DNA of 64,000 bases from Pseudarcicella hirudinis (GTDB taxonomy: Bacteria; Bacteroidota; Bacteroidia; Cytophagales; Spirosomataceae), in contig NZ_FOXH01000001.1 of the NCBI RefSeq assembly GCF_900115665.1, forward strand, positions 659,355-723,354, in the 5' to 3' direction. Positions 54,053-61,976 of the stretch are shown piece after piece. The translations under genes and the position numbers were made by a program. The first letter of the stretch is position 1. Each line of letters starts with the position of its first letter. The notes under the pieces are model-generated. The model made no database searches, was not told the origin of the DNA, and saw only the letters and a program-made list of their open reading frames with translations.

Positions 54053-54736
54053 CTAACTCAAAATATTCAATATCCTGATCTCAAAAGTTGGTGAGATCAG
54101 TTCAGTTGTCAAGGTCAGCAAGCTAAAAGACGGGCCGAGGCTATCACTGATTTTTATACTTATACGGCCAAATCCATTGACAACGGATACATTTTCAAGA
54201 TTCTCTGTGGTAACATAGTTGTTCCAGACTGAAATTTTCTGAAACTTAATTCTTTCCTGATCCGGTGGCTTTGTGAAATCAAAAACGGCCATTTTATAAT
54301 CTGTTCCGTCTTTCACAATTTCTCCCGCCAGGTATTTCAGGGCGTTGTTAAAAACCGGAGGAGCTGAAGCCAGATTCCTGGCCGCCAATCCTGCTTTTTC
54401 ATTGCTGAAATTATATTTCTTGGTAGTCTTTAAAGGAAGCGCTGTCTGGCTGGCGATAGCGGGATTAGCAAAAGCCAGTTCAAATACCAACACCAAATCT
54501 TTTACAGAGAATAATGGTTTCTTCTCATCACCTGTGCTGTTTTTCGTCTGAATCAAAACCAAAAATCCATCTTTAACCTGCCTTAAAATCATTCGGTTTT
54601 GCTTAAAAATTGCCTCCGTTTCAGCATTAGGTTTAATGATCAGCCAATCCTCTACGGCATCTGTTTCCTGCTTAAAGTTTTGGTGTGTGATTTTCAGACC
54701 AACCAGTAACTTATATTTCTCAACAATTTTTTCCAT
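54053..54736 (-). CDS. eCIS-operon protein of unknown function
   Basis: A 227-residue soluble protein. It is beta-rich, with LLVGLKITHQNFKQ near the N-terminus, FLVLIQTKNSTGDEKKPLFS, DLVLVFELAFANPAIAS and a late FGRISIKISDSLGPSFSLLT ending in FEIRILNIL. It has no signal peptide, membrane segment or catalytic motif. It lies one base after the DUF4255 gene and 139 bases before the sheath gene. This placement among tail-end genes suggests a role in capping or tail-terminus assembly, possibly as a plug or adaptor, but I recognise no family and this is inference from position. Confidence 0.7.
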   Translation of the reverse strand: MEKIVEKYKLLVGLKITHQNFKQETDAVEDWLIIKPNAETEAIFKQNRMILRQVKDGFLVLIQTKNSTGDEKKPLFSVKDLVLVFELAFANPAIASQTALPLKTTKKYNFSNEKAGLAARNLASAPPVFNNALKYLAGEIVKDGTDYKMAVFDFTKPPDQERIKFQKISVWNNYVTTENLENVSVVNGFGRISIKISDSLGPSFSLLTLTTELISPTFEIRILNILS

Positions 54737-54737
54737 G

Positions 54738-55397
54738 TCAGAAAGGATCCTGATATTTAGTCAGCGGATTATAATTTCTTTGTACTTCCTGAATAACACC
54801 ACCACCCTCGTAAGTTGGCGGAACATGTTTCAATTCCAGCATACGCATCATGTACAGGACTGAAGGATATTGTTTTCCTCCCAGTGTACCCCACAAGTGA
54901 TTAAGTTCTTCAAAACTCGGAGAATACAGATCCATAATAAGCTTAAATTCAGTCATTCTGTCATACAACGGCACTTTTGTAGCAATAGTAAGATCCGTAT
55001 TATTATGGGTGAAAATATTCCGGAATTGAAAAAAACGAATCACTCTTGAAATTTCAGAAATGGATTTACTATAGTCTGAAGAAGTAGCAGAAAACAACAA
55101 AAAAGTATTGACAAACAGAGATGGATTAAAATAATCCGTCCGCATATTTGCCAGATCAACCTTTTGATGAGCAGTATTTTTCAAGACCTTGTCTTCCCGC
55201 AGATTGACCACAGTTACGATGATTTTGTTTTGCAGATTGGCATTAACATTCCCTCCGTTTCCTTCCGCCAGGGCAATATTTCCCAACTCAACGGTATCTT
55301 CCTGCGTTGGAGGAACCGCCGAGAGCGCGTCGGTAAGAGTTATGGTGAAATGAATATTAAGCTCATTCACAATTACTTTTGCGGCATGCAAAATCAT
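54738..55397 (-). CDS. DUF4255 cap / tail terminator protein (Afp16-like)
   Basis: A 219-residue protein with a DUF4255 (Pvc16 N-terminal) domain. Its pattern includes VNELNIHFTITLTDALSAVP, VELGNIALAEGNGGN, NKIIVTVVNLREDKVLKNTA, an FLLFSATSSDYSKSISEISR segment, and the late WGTLGGKQYPSVLYMMRMLE. In PVC and Afp the Afp16/PVC16 protein terminates the tube and anchors the sheath at the top of the particle. Here it is the second gene of the operon, after PAAR, whereas in Afp and PVC it is last; the order is a Bacteroidota variant. Confidence in the family is good. Confidence 0.88.
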   Translation of the reverse strand: MILHAAKVIVNELNIHFTITLTDALSAVPPTQEDTVELGNIALAEGNGGNVNANLQNKIIVTVVNLREDKVLKNTAHQKVDLANMRTDYFNPSLFVNTFLLFSATSSDYSKSISEISRVIRFFQFRNIFTHNNTDLTIATKVPLYDRMTEFKLIMDLYSPSFEELNHLWGTLGGKQYPSVLYMMRMLELKHVPPTYEGGGVIQEVQRNYNPLTKYQDPF

Positions 55398-55465
55398 AGC
55401 TTTTCGATGGCTAAAGGCTAAATAACAACTAACGGTAATGATATATGTATTACTTAAAATAACAA

Positions 55466-55759
55466 TTATCCTCCAATTAAGACGGTTGGTGTTCCGGCGA
55501 CTATCGTACCTCCGTGGGCTGTAGAATCTCCCATTCGGGCGGCAGGCTTGCCTGTAATCAACACCGAACCAGAGCCACTTACGATACTATCCGGCGGGCC
55601 GGAGCAGATACAGTTACTACCTGCGACTGCCGCGGGCATTCCTCCTATCAGGACTGTTGTTGCTCCTTGTATGACAGGTCCGCCTACATGAGGTGCACCT
55701 CCCGGGTTAAGCATCGGACAAACGTGAACATCGCCGATTTTTGCAGCGGGTTTACCCAT
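55466..55759 (-). CDS. PAAR-repeat spike tip protein (Afp10-like)
   Basis: A 97-residue PAAR protein that should sharpen the spike tip. It shows PAAKIGDVHVCPMLNPGGAP, VIQGATTVLIGGMPAAVAGS, NCICSGPPDSIVSGSGSVLI and GKPAARMGDSTAHGGTIVAG, with His and Cys positions that bind zinc in the family. There is no C-terminal extension, so it carries no fused effector. It is the first gene of the eCIS operon, 137 bases downstream of the tandem repeat site and 68 bases before the DUF4255 gene. Contrast with Afp and PVC, where PAAR lies in the middle of the cluster. Confidence 0.95.
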   Translation of the reverse strand: MGKPAAKIGDVHVCPMLNPGGAPHVGGPVIQGATTVLIGGMPAAVAGSNCICSGPPDSIVSGSGSVLITGKPAARMGDSTAHGGTIVAGTPTVLIGG

Positions 55760-56142
55760 TTTTTAGAAAAAATTGAAACTGTTATTAATTACTAAAAATT
55801 AATGTTTTAAAGTATTTTGTGGGAAGGGATATTGATTCGGGGTAATGTTTAATTTAACTGATACAAAGTAACAACCGATACCCAATAAAATATAGCGTAT
55901 TAATACGGTATCTTCACCCGTATTAATACTGTATTTCAGCACCTTATTAAATCATTAAGGCGCAAAGTTCTGATAAAACAAAGCCTGACCCTGCTTTATA
56001 TACTTCTGATTTAAGGGGATATTTTAAGGTTTTTGAGTTGAAACAGTACGTCTGGGTCCTGAGTTTATCCAAAACACTGTTCTATCAATAAGAGAGCCCT
56101 CGCTTAATTTTTATTTTTCGAAGATAATACACGCCAGCAAAC
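55760..56142. promoter_or_regulatory. eCIS upstream region
   Basis: 383 bases without an ORF. On the minus strand TTACTTTG (55864-55871) is a one-mismatch version of the TAnnTTTG box and would place the transcript start about 100 bases before the PAAR ATG. No good -33 box precedes it; the tandem palindrome repeats at 55896-55934 lie there instead. Confidence 0.4.
55896..55934. promoter_or_regulatory. tandem 16-bp direct repeat with palindromic core
   Basis: CGTATTAATACGGTAT (55896-55911) and CGTATTAATACTGTAT (55919-55934) differ at one base and repeat with a 23-base period, about two helical turns. Each contains the perfect palindrome GTATTAATAC. The pair sits 137-175 bases upstream of the first eCIS gene. 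It looks like two adjacent dimer sites of a transcription factor that controls the operon; the factor is unknown. Confidence 0.65.
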
Positions 56143-56535
56143 TCATTTTTTCCCGGCCTTTTTCAGTAAGGCTTTTTCCTGATTTTCCTGTACTCTGAAT
56201 TCGACGATTCTTTTTACCAGATCTGAGGGAATTCCTTTTTCAATTGGAAACTGAATAGCTCCTTTGGAAGTTTTATAATCTTTCAGGTCATCTTCAAAAA
56301 CCCTGATTCCGGAAGAAGTCGGATAAAAACCAATGTGATGTTTATAGGCAGCATAATACACCAGCATTCCGTTAAGCTTAAAAGCAGGCATATTATAACT
56401 TATTAATTCCTGAGCATCCGGAGCGGTCTGTTGAATTATTTTTCTTAATTCCTCCAGCAGATCTGCAACCTGTTTGGGAAAAGCAGAGAAATACTCCTCT
56501 ACTGTGCTGTATTTAATATTTCCGGCTGTATCCAT
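56143..56535 (-). CDS. DUF1801 / YdhG-like protein
   Basis: A 130-residue protein of the DUF1801 (YdhG/YjdI-like, sometimes named iron chaperone) family. Motifs are TVEEYFSAFPKQVADLLEEL, RKIIQQTAPDAQELISYNMP, AFKLNGMLVYYAAYKHHIGF and SKGAIQFPIEKGIPSDLVKR. The Lys-rich tail is typical. The iron-handling name comes from a structural comparison with frataxin and is not well supported. The gene is a single unit on the minus strand upstream of, and apparently unrelated to, the eCIS operon. Confidence 0.9.
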   Translation of the reverse strand: MDTAGNIKYSTVEEYFSAFPKQVADLLEELRKIIQQTAPDAQELISYNMPAFKLNGMLVYYAAYKHHIGFYPTSSGIRVFEDDLKDYKTSKGAIQFPIEKGIPSDLVKRIVEFRVQENQEKALLKKAGKK

Positions 56536-56699
56536 TTCCCTGATTGTTATAAGGTTAGTTTCTTTAATTGTAACAACTCTAATTTATTAACCGCCTTTGA
56601 GAAATCAAATTATTTCAGGGCTTTTTCAATTAAATATGGTCAGGAAAAGTCCGGTAAAGAGATACAGCTGAACACAGCTTGGTTTAAAACAGCGGAAAG

Positions 56700-57125
56700 C
56701 TATTTTTCTCTAATAGAAGTATATTTTCCGGAACAGGCTTCCAGACATCCATAACCCATTACCAGAGTATTAGCTGTAGGATTAGCATAATACCATATCG
56801 TTTTGAGGGTTCCGTCAGGGTCATTTTTCATGCTTAATTCTATCCTTTTATCATCCAATACCCTATATCTGTTGTATGGATTAACAGATGAATATGTCGG
56901 GCCTTTTATTTCTGAGAAATCACCATTTGCTTCAAATTCCAGTACACTGGACTCCATTGCCGTAACAGTCTGATATCTCCCGCTTCCGTTTCCGGGATCA
57001 AATAAAACTTCGGCCAATTTCCATTTACCGATCAGTCTGCTGTTTTGGGTAAGATCATTGTCATTTTTACAAGAGAATAATAAAATTAAAAAGAAGGAAA
57101 AGAGGCATAATTTAATCTGATTCAT
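56700..57125 (-). CDS. lipocalin-like lipoprotein
   Basis: A 141-residue putative lipoprotein. The signal NQIKLCLFSFFLILLFSCKN contains a lipobox-type LFSC with the lipidation Cys at residue 19. The mature part begins with the lipocalin-like strand LIGKWKLAEVLFDPG, continues with VLEFEANGDFSEIKG and NRYRVLDDKRIELSMKN, and ends with a Cys pair CLEACSGKY. This matches the lipocalin-like DUF families common in Bacteroidota lipoproteins. A ligand-binding barrel exposed on the outer or inner membrane is expected; the ligand is unknown. Confidence 0.75.
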   Translation of the reverse strand: MNQIKLCLFSFFLILLFSCKNDNDLTQNSRLIGKWKLAEVLFDPGNGSGRYQTVTAMESSVLEFEANGDFSEIKGPTYSSVNPYNRYRVLDDKRIELSMKNDPDGTLKTIWYYANPTANTLVMGYGCLEACSGKYTSIREK

Positions 57126-57508
57126 TAGGCTGAGATTTAAAAGTTTGAAAATTTGTGGTTTTTTAACTTAAAGACGTATTTCTGAATGATTAGGTTGTAC
57201 AGGCTTGTGAATATTCCTGAGCAAAAACCATATATACTTACTGATATATAGACATTTACAAATTCATCTTGTCACAAAAAGATTGAAATTAATTGCCATT
57301 TACCTATACATTATCTTTGATAAAGATCATTTCAATGCGCTTACCTGGCTAAAATATTGGTCAATTCTTCTTTCATTAACTCTATTCTACCGAAGCGATA
57401 ATTGCCCTTTATTCAAAAAAGCTCTATTTTTAGCAGGTTAAATAATGAATTAACCCTGCCTTGCAGAATACGATGAGCAATGTTTGCTCAACAGAAAATG
57501 ACGCTTAA
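57126..57508. promoter_or_regulatory. divergent intergenic region with candidate promoter and palindrome
   Basis: 383 bases with no ORF between the lipoprotein and hydrolase genes. TATCTTTG at 57312-57319 fits the -7 box on the plus strand, but it is nearly 190 bases from the ATG and its -33 partner is poorly placed. A perfect palindrome near the hydrolase start is listed separately. Confidence 0.4.
57474..57490. promoter_or_regulatory. palindrome before the hydrolase gene
   Basis: TGAGCAATGTTTGCTCA has perfect 7-bp arms around TGT and ends 18 bases before the hydrolase ATG. It could be an operator or an mRNA hairpin near the ribosome site. Confidence 0.4.
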
Positions 57509-58036
57509 ATGACAAATTATTTCATTGTGCCAGGACTTGGCAATTCCGGCATAGAACACTGGCAAACCTTTTTTGAACAATCAGGAAAGAATTTTCAGCG
57601 GATTATTCAAGAAGAATGGGAGGCTCCGGCCTACAAAGACTGGATAGCGGCTATTGATAATGCTCTTTCCGGAATTGACCTTTCTACGGTAGTTTTAATC
57701 GGACATAGTCTGGGTTGTTCAACGATTGCTCATTGGGTGGCAAATTATAACCGGAAAATCAAAGGGGCACTACTCGTTGCACCAAGTGATCTTGAAGCCC
57801 CTGATTATCATTTTCCTACCACAGGTTTCAGCCCGATTCCAACAGGCAAAATACCTTTCGATACCATTGTTGTAGCAAGTTCAAACGATATCTGGGTTTC
57901 ATTGGAAAGAGCCAGGTTCTTTGCAGATTGCTGGGGAAGCAGATTTATTAATATTGGAGACGCAGGACACATTAATGCCTCCTCGGGCTTCGGGCAATGG
58001 CAAGAGGGATTAGAAATCTTAAAAATGCTTGATTAA
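57509..58036 (+). CDS. RBBP9/YdeN-type alpha/beta hydrolase
   Basis: A 175-residue serine hydrolase of the RBBP9/YdeN family. It begins FIVPGLGNSGIEHWQTFFEQ. The nucleophile Ser is in VVLIGHSLGCSTIAHWVANY (residue about 70). The acid and base follow in VVASSNDIWVSLERA and IGDAGHINASSGFGQWQEGL, where the His is the catalytic base. The fold lacks the cap domain of larger hydrolases. Family members are serine hydrolases with unknown natural substrates. It is a single gene, separated by 184 bases from fabV. Confidence 0.92.
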   Translation: MTNYFIVPGLGNSGIEHWQTFFEQSGKNFQRIIQEEWEAPAYKDWIAAIDNALSGIDLSTVVLIGHSLGCSTIAHWVANYNRKIKGALLVAPSDLEAPDYHFPTTGFSPIPTGKIPFDTIVVASSNDIWVSLERARFFADCWGSRFINIGDAGHINASSGFGQWQEGLEILKMLD

Positions 58037-58220
58037 ATCCTGTGTTTTTAATACCGGTCAAAAATGTATTTAAGTCCTGAAGATAATGGTTTGTTTATAA
58101 AGTGTTTCATAAAATAAAAGAAGATATGCTGAAACAAACATTAATATTTCTAAATTTATCGCTTCATTGATTCTGAAACATTAAAACAATTATAATAGTC
58201 AACATAAAGTAACACAGCAA

Positions 58221-59411
58221 ATGGTAATAGAACCAAGAATGAGAGGGTTTATTTGCTTGACTTCGCATCCGGCAGGTTGTGAACAAAACGTAATAAATCA
58301 AATTGAATACGTTAAATCAAAAGGGCAGATTGATGGTCCTAAAAAAGTATTGGTAATCGGTGCTTCGACCGGCTTTGGTTTAGCCTCAAGAATTACAAGT
58401 GCCTTTGGTTCAAATGCTTCAACAATTGGTGTTTTTTTTGAAAAAGCTCCGCAAGAGAAAAAAACGGCCTCTCCTGGTTGGTATAACAGTGCAGCTTTTC
58501 AGGATCAGGCAAAAAAAGCCGGACTTTATGCGAAAAGTATCAATGGTGACGCATTTTCTGAAGAAGTAAAAAATAAGACCATTGACCTTATTAAAGCTGA
58601 TTTAGGCAAAATTGATTTAGTTATTTATAGCCTTGCTTCGCCTGTCAGAACACATCCTGTCACCGGTGTTACACACAGATCTGTATTAAAGCCTATCGGC
58701 AATACTTTTACAAACAAAACGGTAGATTTCCATACCGGTATAGTTTCTGACATTACGATTACCCCTTCAAATGAAGAAGATATTGAAAATACAGTAGCTG
58801 TAATGGGTGGTGAAGATTGGGAAATGTGGATTGATGCCTTATTAAAAGCTGATGTTTTGGCAGAAAATGCCATGACGGTTGCTTATTCCTATATCGGACC
58901 TGGCTTAACTGAAGCCGTTTATCGTAAAGGAACAATCGGAAGAGCAAAAGACCATTTGGAGGCAACTGCTTTCCAGATTTCCGACAAATTGAAAGGTATT
59001 CATGGTAAAGCTTATGTTTCAGTAAATAAAGCCCTGGTTACACAAGCGAGTTCGGCAATTCCTGTTATACCTTTATACATTTCATTATTATATAAAACAA
59101 TGAAAGAAAAAGGTATTCACGAAGGATGTATTGAGCAAATCCAACGTTTGTTCAGCGAAAGATTATATACAAGCCAGAATATTCCGACTGATGAAAATGG
59201 CAGAATAAGAATAGATGACTGGGAAATGAGAGAGGATGTTCAGCAGGAAGTTGCAGCATTATGGTTAGATGCTACAACAGAAACGCTTCCTGAACTTGGT
59301 GATTTACAGGGCTATAAATCTGACTTCTTAAATTTATTTGGATTTGGTATTTCAGGAGTTGATTATGCAGAAGATGTAAACGAAGTTGTTGAAATCGAAG
59401 GACTTCAATAA
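58221..59411 (+). CDS. fabV: enoyl-ACP/CoA reductase FabV
   Basis: A 396-residue FabV-type reductase that saturates trans-2-enoyl thioesters with NADH in fatty-acid elongation. It begins VIEPRMRGFICLTSHPAGCE. The nucleotide motif is VLVIGASTGFGLASRITSAF. The active-site Y-x8-K motif is YRKGTIGRAK, with Tyr 234 and Lys 243. Length is typical for the family (about 400). FabV is an alternative to FabI and is often triclosan-tolerant, and in some bacteria it acts on CoA thioesters. It is monocistronic, followed by a long imperfect inverted repeat. Confidence 0.96.
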   Translation: MVIEPRMRGFICLTSHPAGCEQNVINQIEYVKSKGQIDGPKKVLVIGASTGFGLASRITSAFGSNASTIGVFFEKAPQEKKTASPGWYNSAAFQDQAKKAGLYAKSINGDAFSEEVKNKTIDLIKADLGKIDLVIYSLASPVRTHPVTGVTHRSVLKPIGNTFTNKTVDFHTGIVSDITITPSNEEDIENTVAVMGGEDWEMWIDALLKADVLAENAMTVAYSYIGPGLTEAVYRKGTIGRAKDHLEATAFQISDKLKGIHGKAYVSVNKALVTQASSAIPVIPLYISLLYKTMKEKGIHEGCIEQIQRLFSERLYTSQNIPTDENGRIRIDDWEMREDVQQEVAALWLDATTETLPELGDLQGYKSDFLNLFGFGISGVDYAEDVNEVVEIEGLQ

Positions 59412-59447
59412 AACCAGATCCATAACAAAGTACATAGCTACTTTTAA

Positions 59448-59515
59448 TAGCGGTTTGACAAAAGACGAGAAATGGAACTTAATTCTTCCATACACTGTCT
59501 TTCGTCAGACCGCTA
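59448..59515. repeat. 68-bp imperfect inverted repeat
   Basis: The 19-base arms (TAGCGGTTTGACAAAAGAC at 59448-59466 and its inverted form at 59497-59515) pair except for two G-T-type positions. A second smaller stem (TGGAA with TTCCA) lies inside the loop. It could be the fabV terminator, though no T-run follows on the plus strand, or a small mobile-type inverted-repeat element. Confidence 0.55.
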
Positions 59516-59576
59516 AACATTTATCTGTGTCATGCATTTCAATCATGCTCATAAATTAACCACAAAACAGTAGTAT

Positions 59577-60374
59577 ATGGACATTCAGCATTTAACAGAA
59601 AACGATATTAATGCCTTAAGAGAATTGCAGCCTGATGATTGGAATGATATTACTCCAAGCATTGAATTTTACACAAAATCTTCATTCTGTTTCCCTAAAA
59701 AGGTTGTTATTGATAATAAAATTGCCGGAATTGGTACGACTATCATTCATAAAAACACTGCCTGGCTGGCACATGTAATAGTCCATAAGGATTTCAGAAA
59801 GAGAGGAATCGGATTATTAATTACCAAAACTTTGGTCGAAAGTTTGCCTGCAAACATTGAAACCGTTTATCTGATCGCTACTGAACTGGGAGCACCTGTT
59901 TATGAGAAAGCCGGATTCATTACAGAATCGGAATATCTCTTTTTCAAGGACGTACATCTCGGAGAAAATCACCAATTCTCAGACCGGATTATCCCCTTTA
60001 AGTATGAATTCCGAAACGGGATTATCCAAACCGATCAATTAGTCTCAAATGAAGAAAGGACAAAATTTCTGGATATGTATCTGGAAAATGGATTCGTTTA
60101 TGTACAGGAAAACCATGTCAGAGGATTCTATCTACCGGATTTCGGAGAAGGATTAATCATTTCAACGGATCCTGAATCAGGATCAGCGCTTTTAAAATTT
60201 CATTTAAAGTCAAACAGCAAAGTATCATTCCCTTCAGAAAATATAGCCGCAACTGCATTTTTAAATGACCTGGGCTTTAAAGAATTCAAAAGAGCCAAAA
60301 GGATGAGGTTAGGGATAGAAAGAAGTGTGAAGTTTGATAGTATTTTCAACAGAATAAGCGGAAGTCTTGGTTGA
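59577..60374 (+). CDS. GNAT acetyltransferase family protein
   Basis: A 265-residue protein. The N-terminal 130 residues form a GNAT N-acetyltransferase domain. WLAHVIVHKDFRKRGIGLLI (residues about 62-82) holds the acetyl-CoA pyrophosphate loop R-x-x-G-I-G, followed by ETVYLIATELGAPVYEKAGF. A second half (about 135-265, SDRIIPFKYEFRNGIIQTD and beyond) resembles a further GNAT-like or substrate-binding domain, as in two-domain GNATs that modify amino acids or small molecules. The substrate is unknown. The gene stands alone. Confidence 0.85.
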   Translation: MDIQHLTENDINALRELQPDDWNDITPSIEFYTKSSFCFPKKVVIDNKIAGIGTTIIHKNTAWLAHVIVHKDFRKRGIGLLITKTLVESLPANIETVYLIATELGAPVYEKAGFITESEYLFFKDVHLGENHQFSDRIIPFKYEFRNGIIQTDQLVSNEERTKFLDMYLENGFVYVQENHVRGFYLPDFGEGLIISTDPESGSALLKFHLKSNSKVSFPSENIAATAFLNDLGFKEFKRAKRMRLGIERSVKFDSIFNRISGSLG

Positions 60375-60579
60375 AAGATGAATGGCATATCTGGTAAATT
60401 TCTCATAAAAAGGGAATTTATCTATTTTGAAAAGAATAATATTGAAACATTTATGAAAAAAATCGGGCATGAAGGATGAGCAGGTTTCATTGAATTTTAA
60501 GCTTATCCAATTATATTTATCCTCTCAATTTAGATTTCCATAACCATAACTTTGATTAGCAAATACATTCCCGGCATCC

Positions 60580-61818
60580 ATGAAAATACTCCTGGCAGTT
60601 ACCTTCCTCCTCTTTACAATTATTTCATCAGGGTTTATGAATCTTTCTGACCTGGAAAACAACCATAAATCGATTAATTTCCTGAAAAAAGACAGCATCA
60701 TTACCGGTGCAAATCAAACAGAAAAATATATAAAATACCTGGAAGGCAAAAGAGTCGCCATTTTGGCAAATCCGACTACCATCATCGGGAAAAAACATTT
60801 GGTTGACAGTCTGATTTTAAGAGGTATAAATATTGTAAAAGTGTTTGGCCCTGAACATGGTTTCAGAGGAAATGCCAGTAATGGAGCAAAGGTTGCGGAC
60901 GAAAAAGACCCGGCAACAGGCATTAAAATAATTTCCCTGTACGGAAGTAAGAAAAAACCATCTGCTGCGGATCTTTCAGATGTAGATATTATGATCTTTG
61001 ATATTCAGGATGTAGGATGCAGATTCTATACATATATTAATGTGCTAAGAGATGTAATGGACGCCTGCGCTGAAAATAATAAAGAATTATTGATTCTGGA
61101 CAGACCTAATCCAAACGGCTACTTGGTAGATGGTCCGATTTTAGACATGAAACTTAAATCCGGGATCGGACAATTTCCAATACCCATTGCACACGGAATG
61201 ACTATTGCTGAATTTGCCCAAATGATTAATGGCGAACAATGGTTACCGGAACACAGAGTTTGTAAACTAAAAATTATCCCTGTCAAAAACTATACCCATG
61301 ACATGGAATATATTTTACCGGTCAAACCCTCTCCTAACCTCAACACTCAACAGAGCATTATGCTCTACCCTTCTACTTGTCTTTTTGAAGGTACTATTCT
61401 TAATCTTGGAAGAGGTACTTATTTTCCTTTTACAGTATTAGGCAGTCCTGCTTTAAAAGATAAATTTTCTTTTTCTTTTACTCCGGCAGGTATTCCCGGA
61501 ATGAGTGAGACGCCTTTACATATGAATCAGGCATGTTATGGTATTGATTTAAGAAAATACGATATCGGACAGTTGCGAAAAACCAAAAGGATTAATCTTG
61601 AATGGATGATTTCTATGTATAATGCCTATCCTGATAAAGAGAAGTTTTTCGACAGGACACAAAGCAAAGAAATGGGAAATATTGATGTGCTGGCAGGAGT
61701 GTATGATTTCAGGAATCAGATTATTTCCGGAGCAACGGTAAAACAGATTCAGGATTCCTGGGAACCGAAATTATCAGAGTACAAAACTATGAGAAAGAAA
61801 TACCTGCTTTACCGTTAG
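60580..61818 (+). CDS. NamZ-type exo-beta-N-acetylmuramidase (DUF1343/YbbC)
   Basis: A 412-residue secreted protein with a signal peptide (KILLAVTFLLFTIISSGFM). It belongs to the DUF1343 family, now known as exo-beta-N-acetylmuramidases that release MurNAc from peptidoglycan fragments. Motifs are YLEGKRVAILANPTTIIGKK, VKVFGPEHGFRGNASNGAKV, DIMIFDIQDVGCRFYTYINV, RPNPNGYLVDGPILD and PSPNLNTQQSIMLYPSTCLF. Cell-wall recycling is the expected role, in the periplasm. A TAACTTTG box (60547-60554) is a possible -7 promoter element 25 bases before the ATG. The gene is monocistronic. Confidence 0.92.
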   Translation: MKILLAVTFLLFTIISSGFMNLSDLENNHKSINFLKKDSIITGANQTEKYIKYLEGKRVAILANPTTIIGKKHLVDSLILRGINIVKVFGPEHGFRGNASNGAKVADEKDPATGIKIISLYGSKKKPSAADLSDVDIMIFDIQDVGCRFYTYINVLRDVMDACAENNKELLILDRPNPNGYLVDGPILDMKLKSGIGQFPIPIAHGMTIAEFAQMINGEQWLPEHRVCKLKIIPVKNYTHDMEYILPVKPSPNLNTQQSIMLYPSTCLFEGTILNLGRGTYFPFTVLGSPALKDKFSFSFTPAGIPGMSETPLHMNQACYGIDLRKYDIGQLRKTKRINLEWMISMYNAYPDKEKFFDRTQSKEMGNIDVLAGVYDFRNQIISGATVKQIQDSWEPKLSEYKTMRKKYLLYR

Positions 61819-61976
61819 ATTAAGGCTATTTCCTGTAAAATAAAATACCGGCAATGACAAATTAGAATACATCGAAATCCATTACAATTTCATGTTTAAT
61901 AATACGCAAAAGTATTTTATAATACTGTAAAATGACACCTGTCAGATAACTCGTTAAAAACCAAACCTTATCAATT

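Larger units (their letters stand above)
28869..55759 (-). other. extracellular contractile injection system (eCIS) gene cluster
   Basis: Eighteen contiguous minus-strand genes encode a phage-tail-like contractile machine: PAAR tip, cap-type DUF4255 protein, sheath, two tube proteins, LysM, spike, gp25, baseplate J, second baseplate-type protein, fibre candidate, tape measure, two DUF4157 proteins, TPR protein and AAA+ ATPase. Most neighbours are separated by fewer than 70 bases and three pairs overlap or abut. There is no capsid, portal, terminase or integrase, and no TssJLM membrane complex. Together with DUF4157 and the AAA+ ATPase this favours an eCIS of the Afp/PVC type over a prophage or a T6SS. 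A tandem-repeat control site precedes it and a hairpin terminator ends it. Confidence 0.9.

Noticed and set aside
28869..55759. Prophage or type VI secretion system
   Set aside because: Sheath, tube and baseplate are present, but no capsid, portal, terminase, integrase or TssJLM genes are in the cluster. DUF4157 and the AAA+ ATPase point to eCIS.
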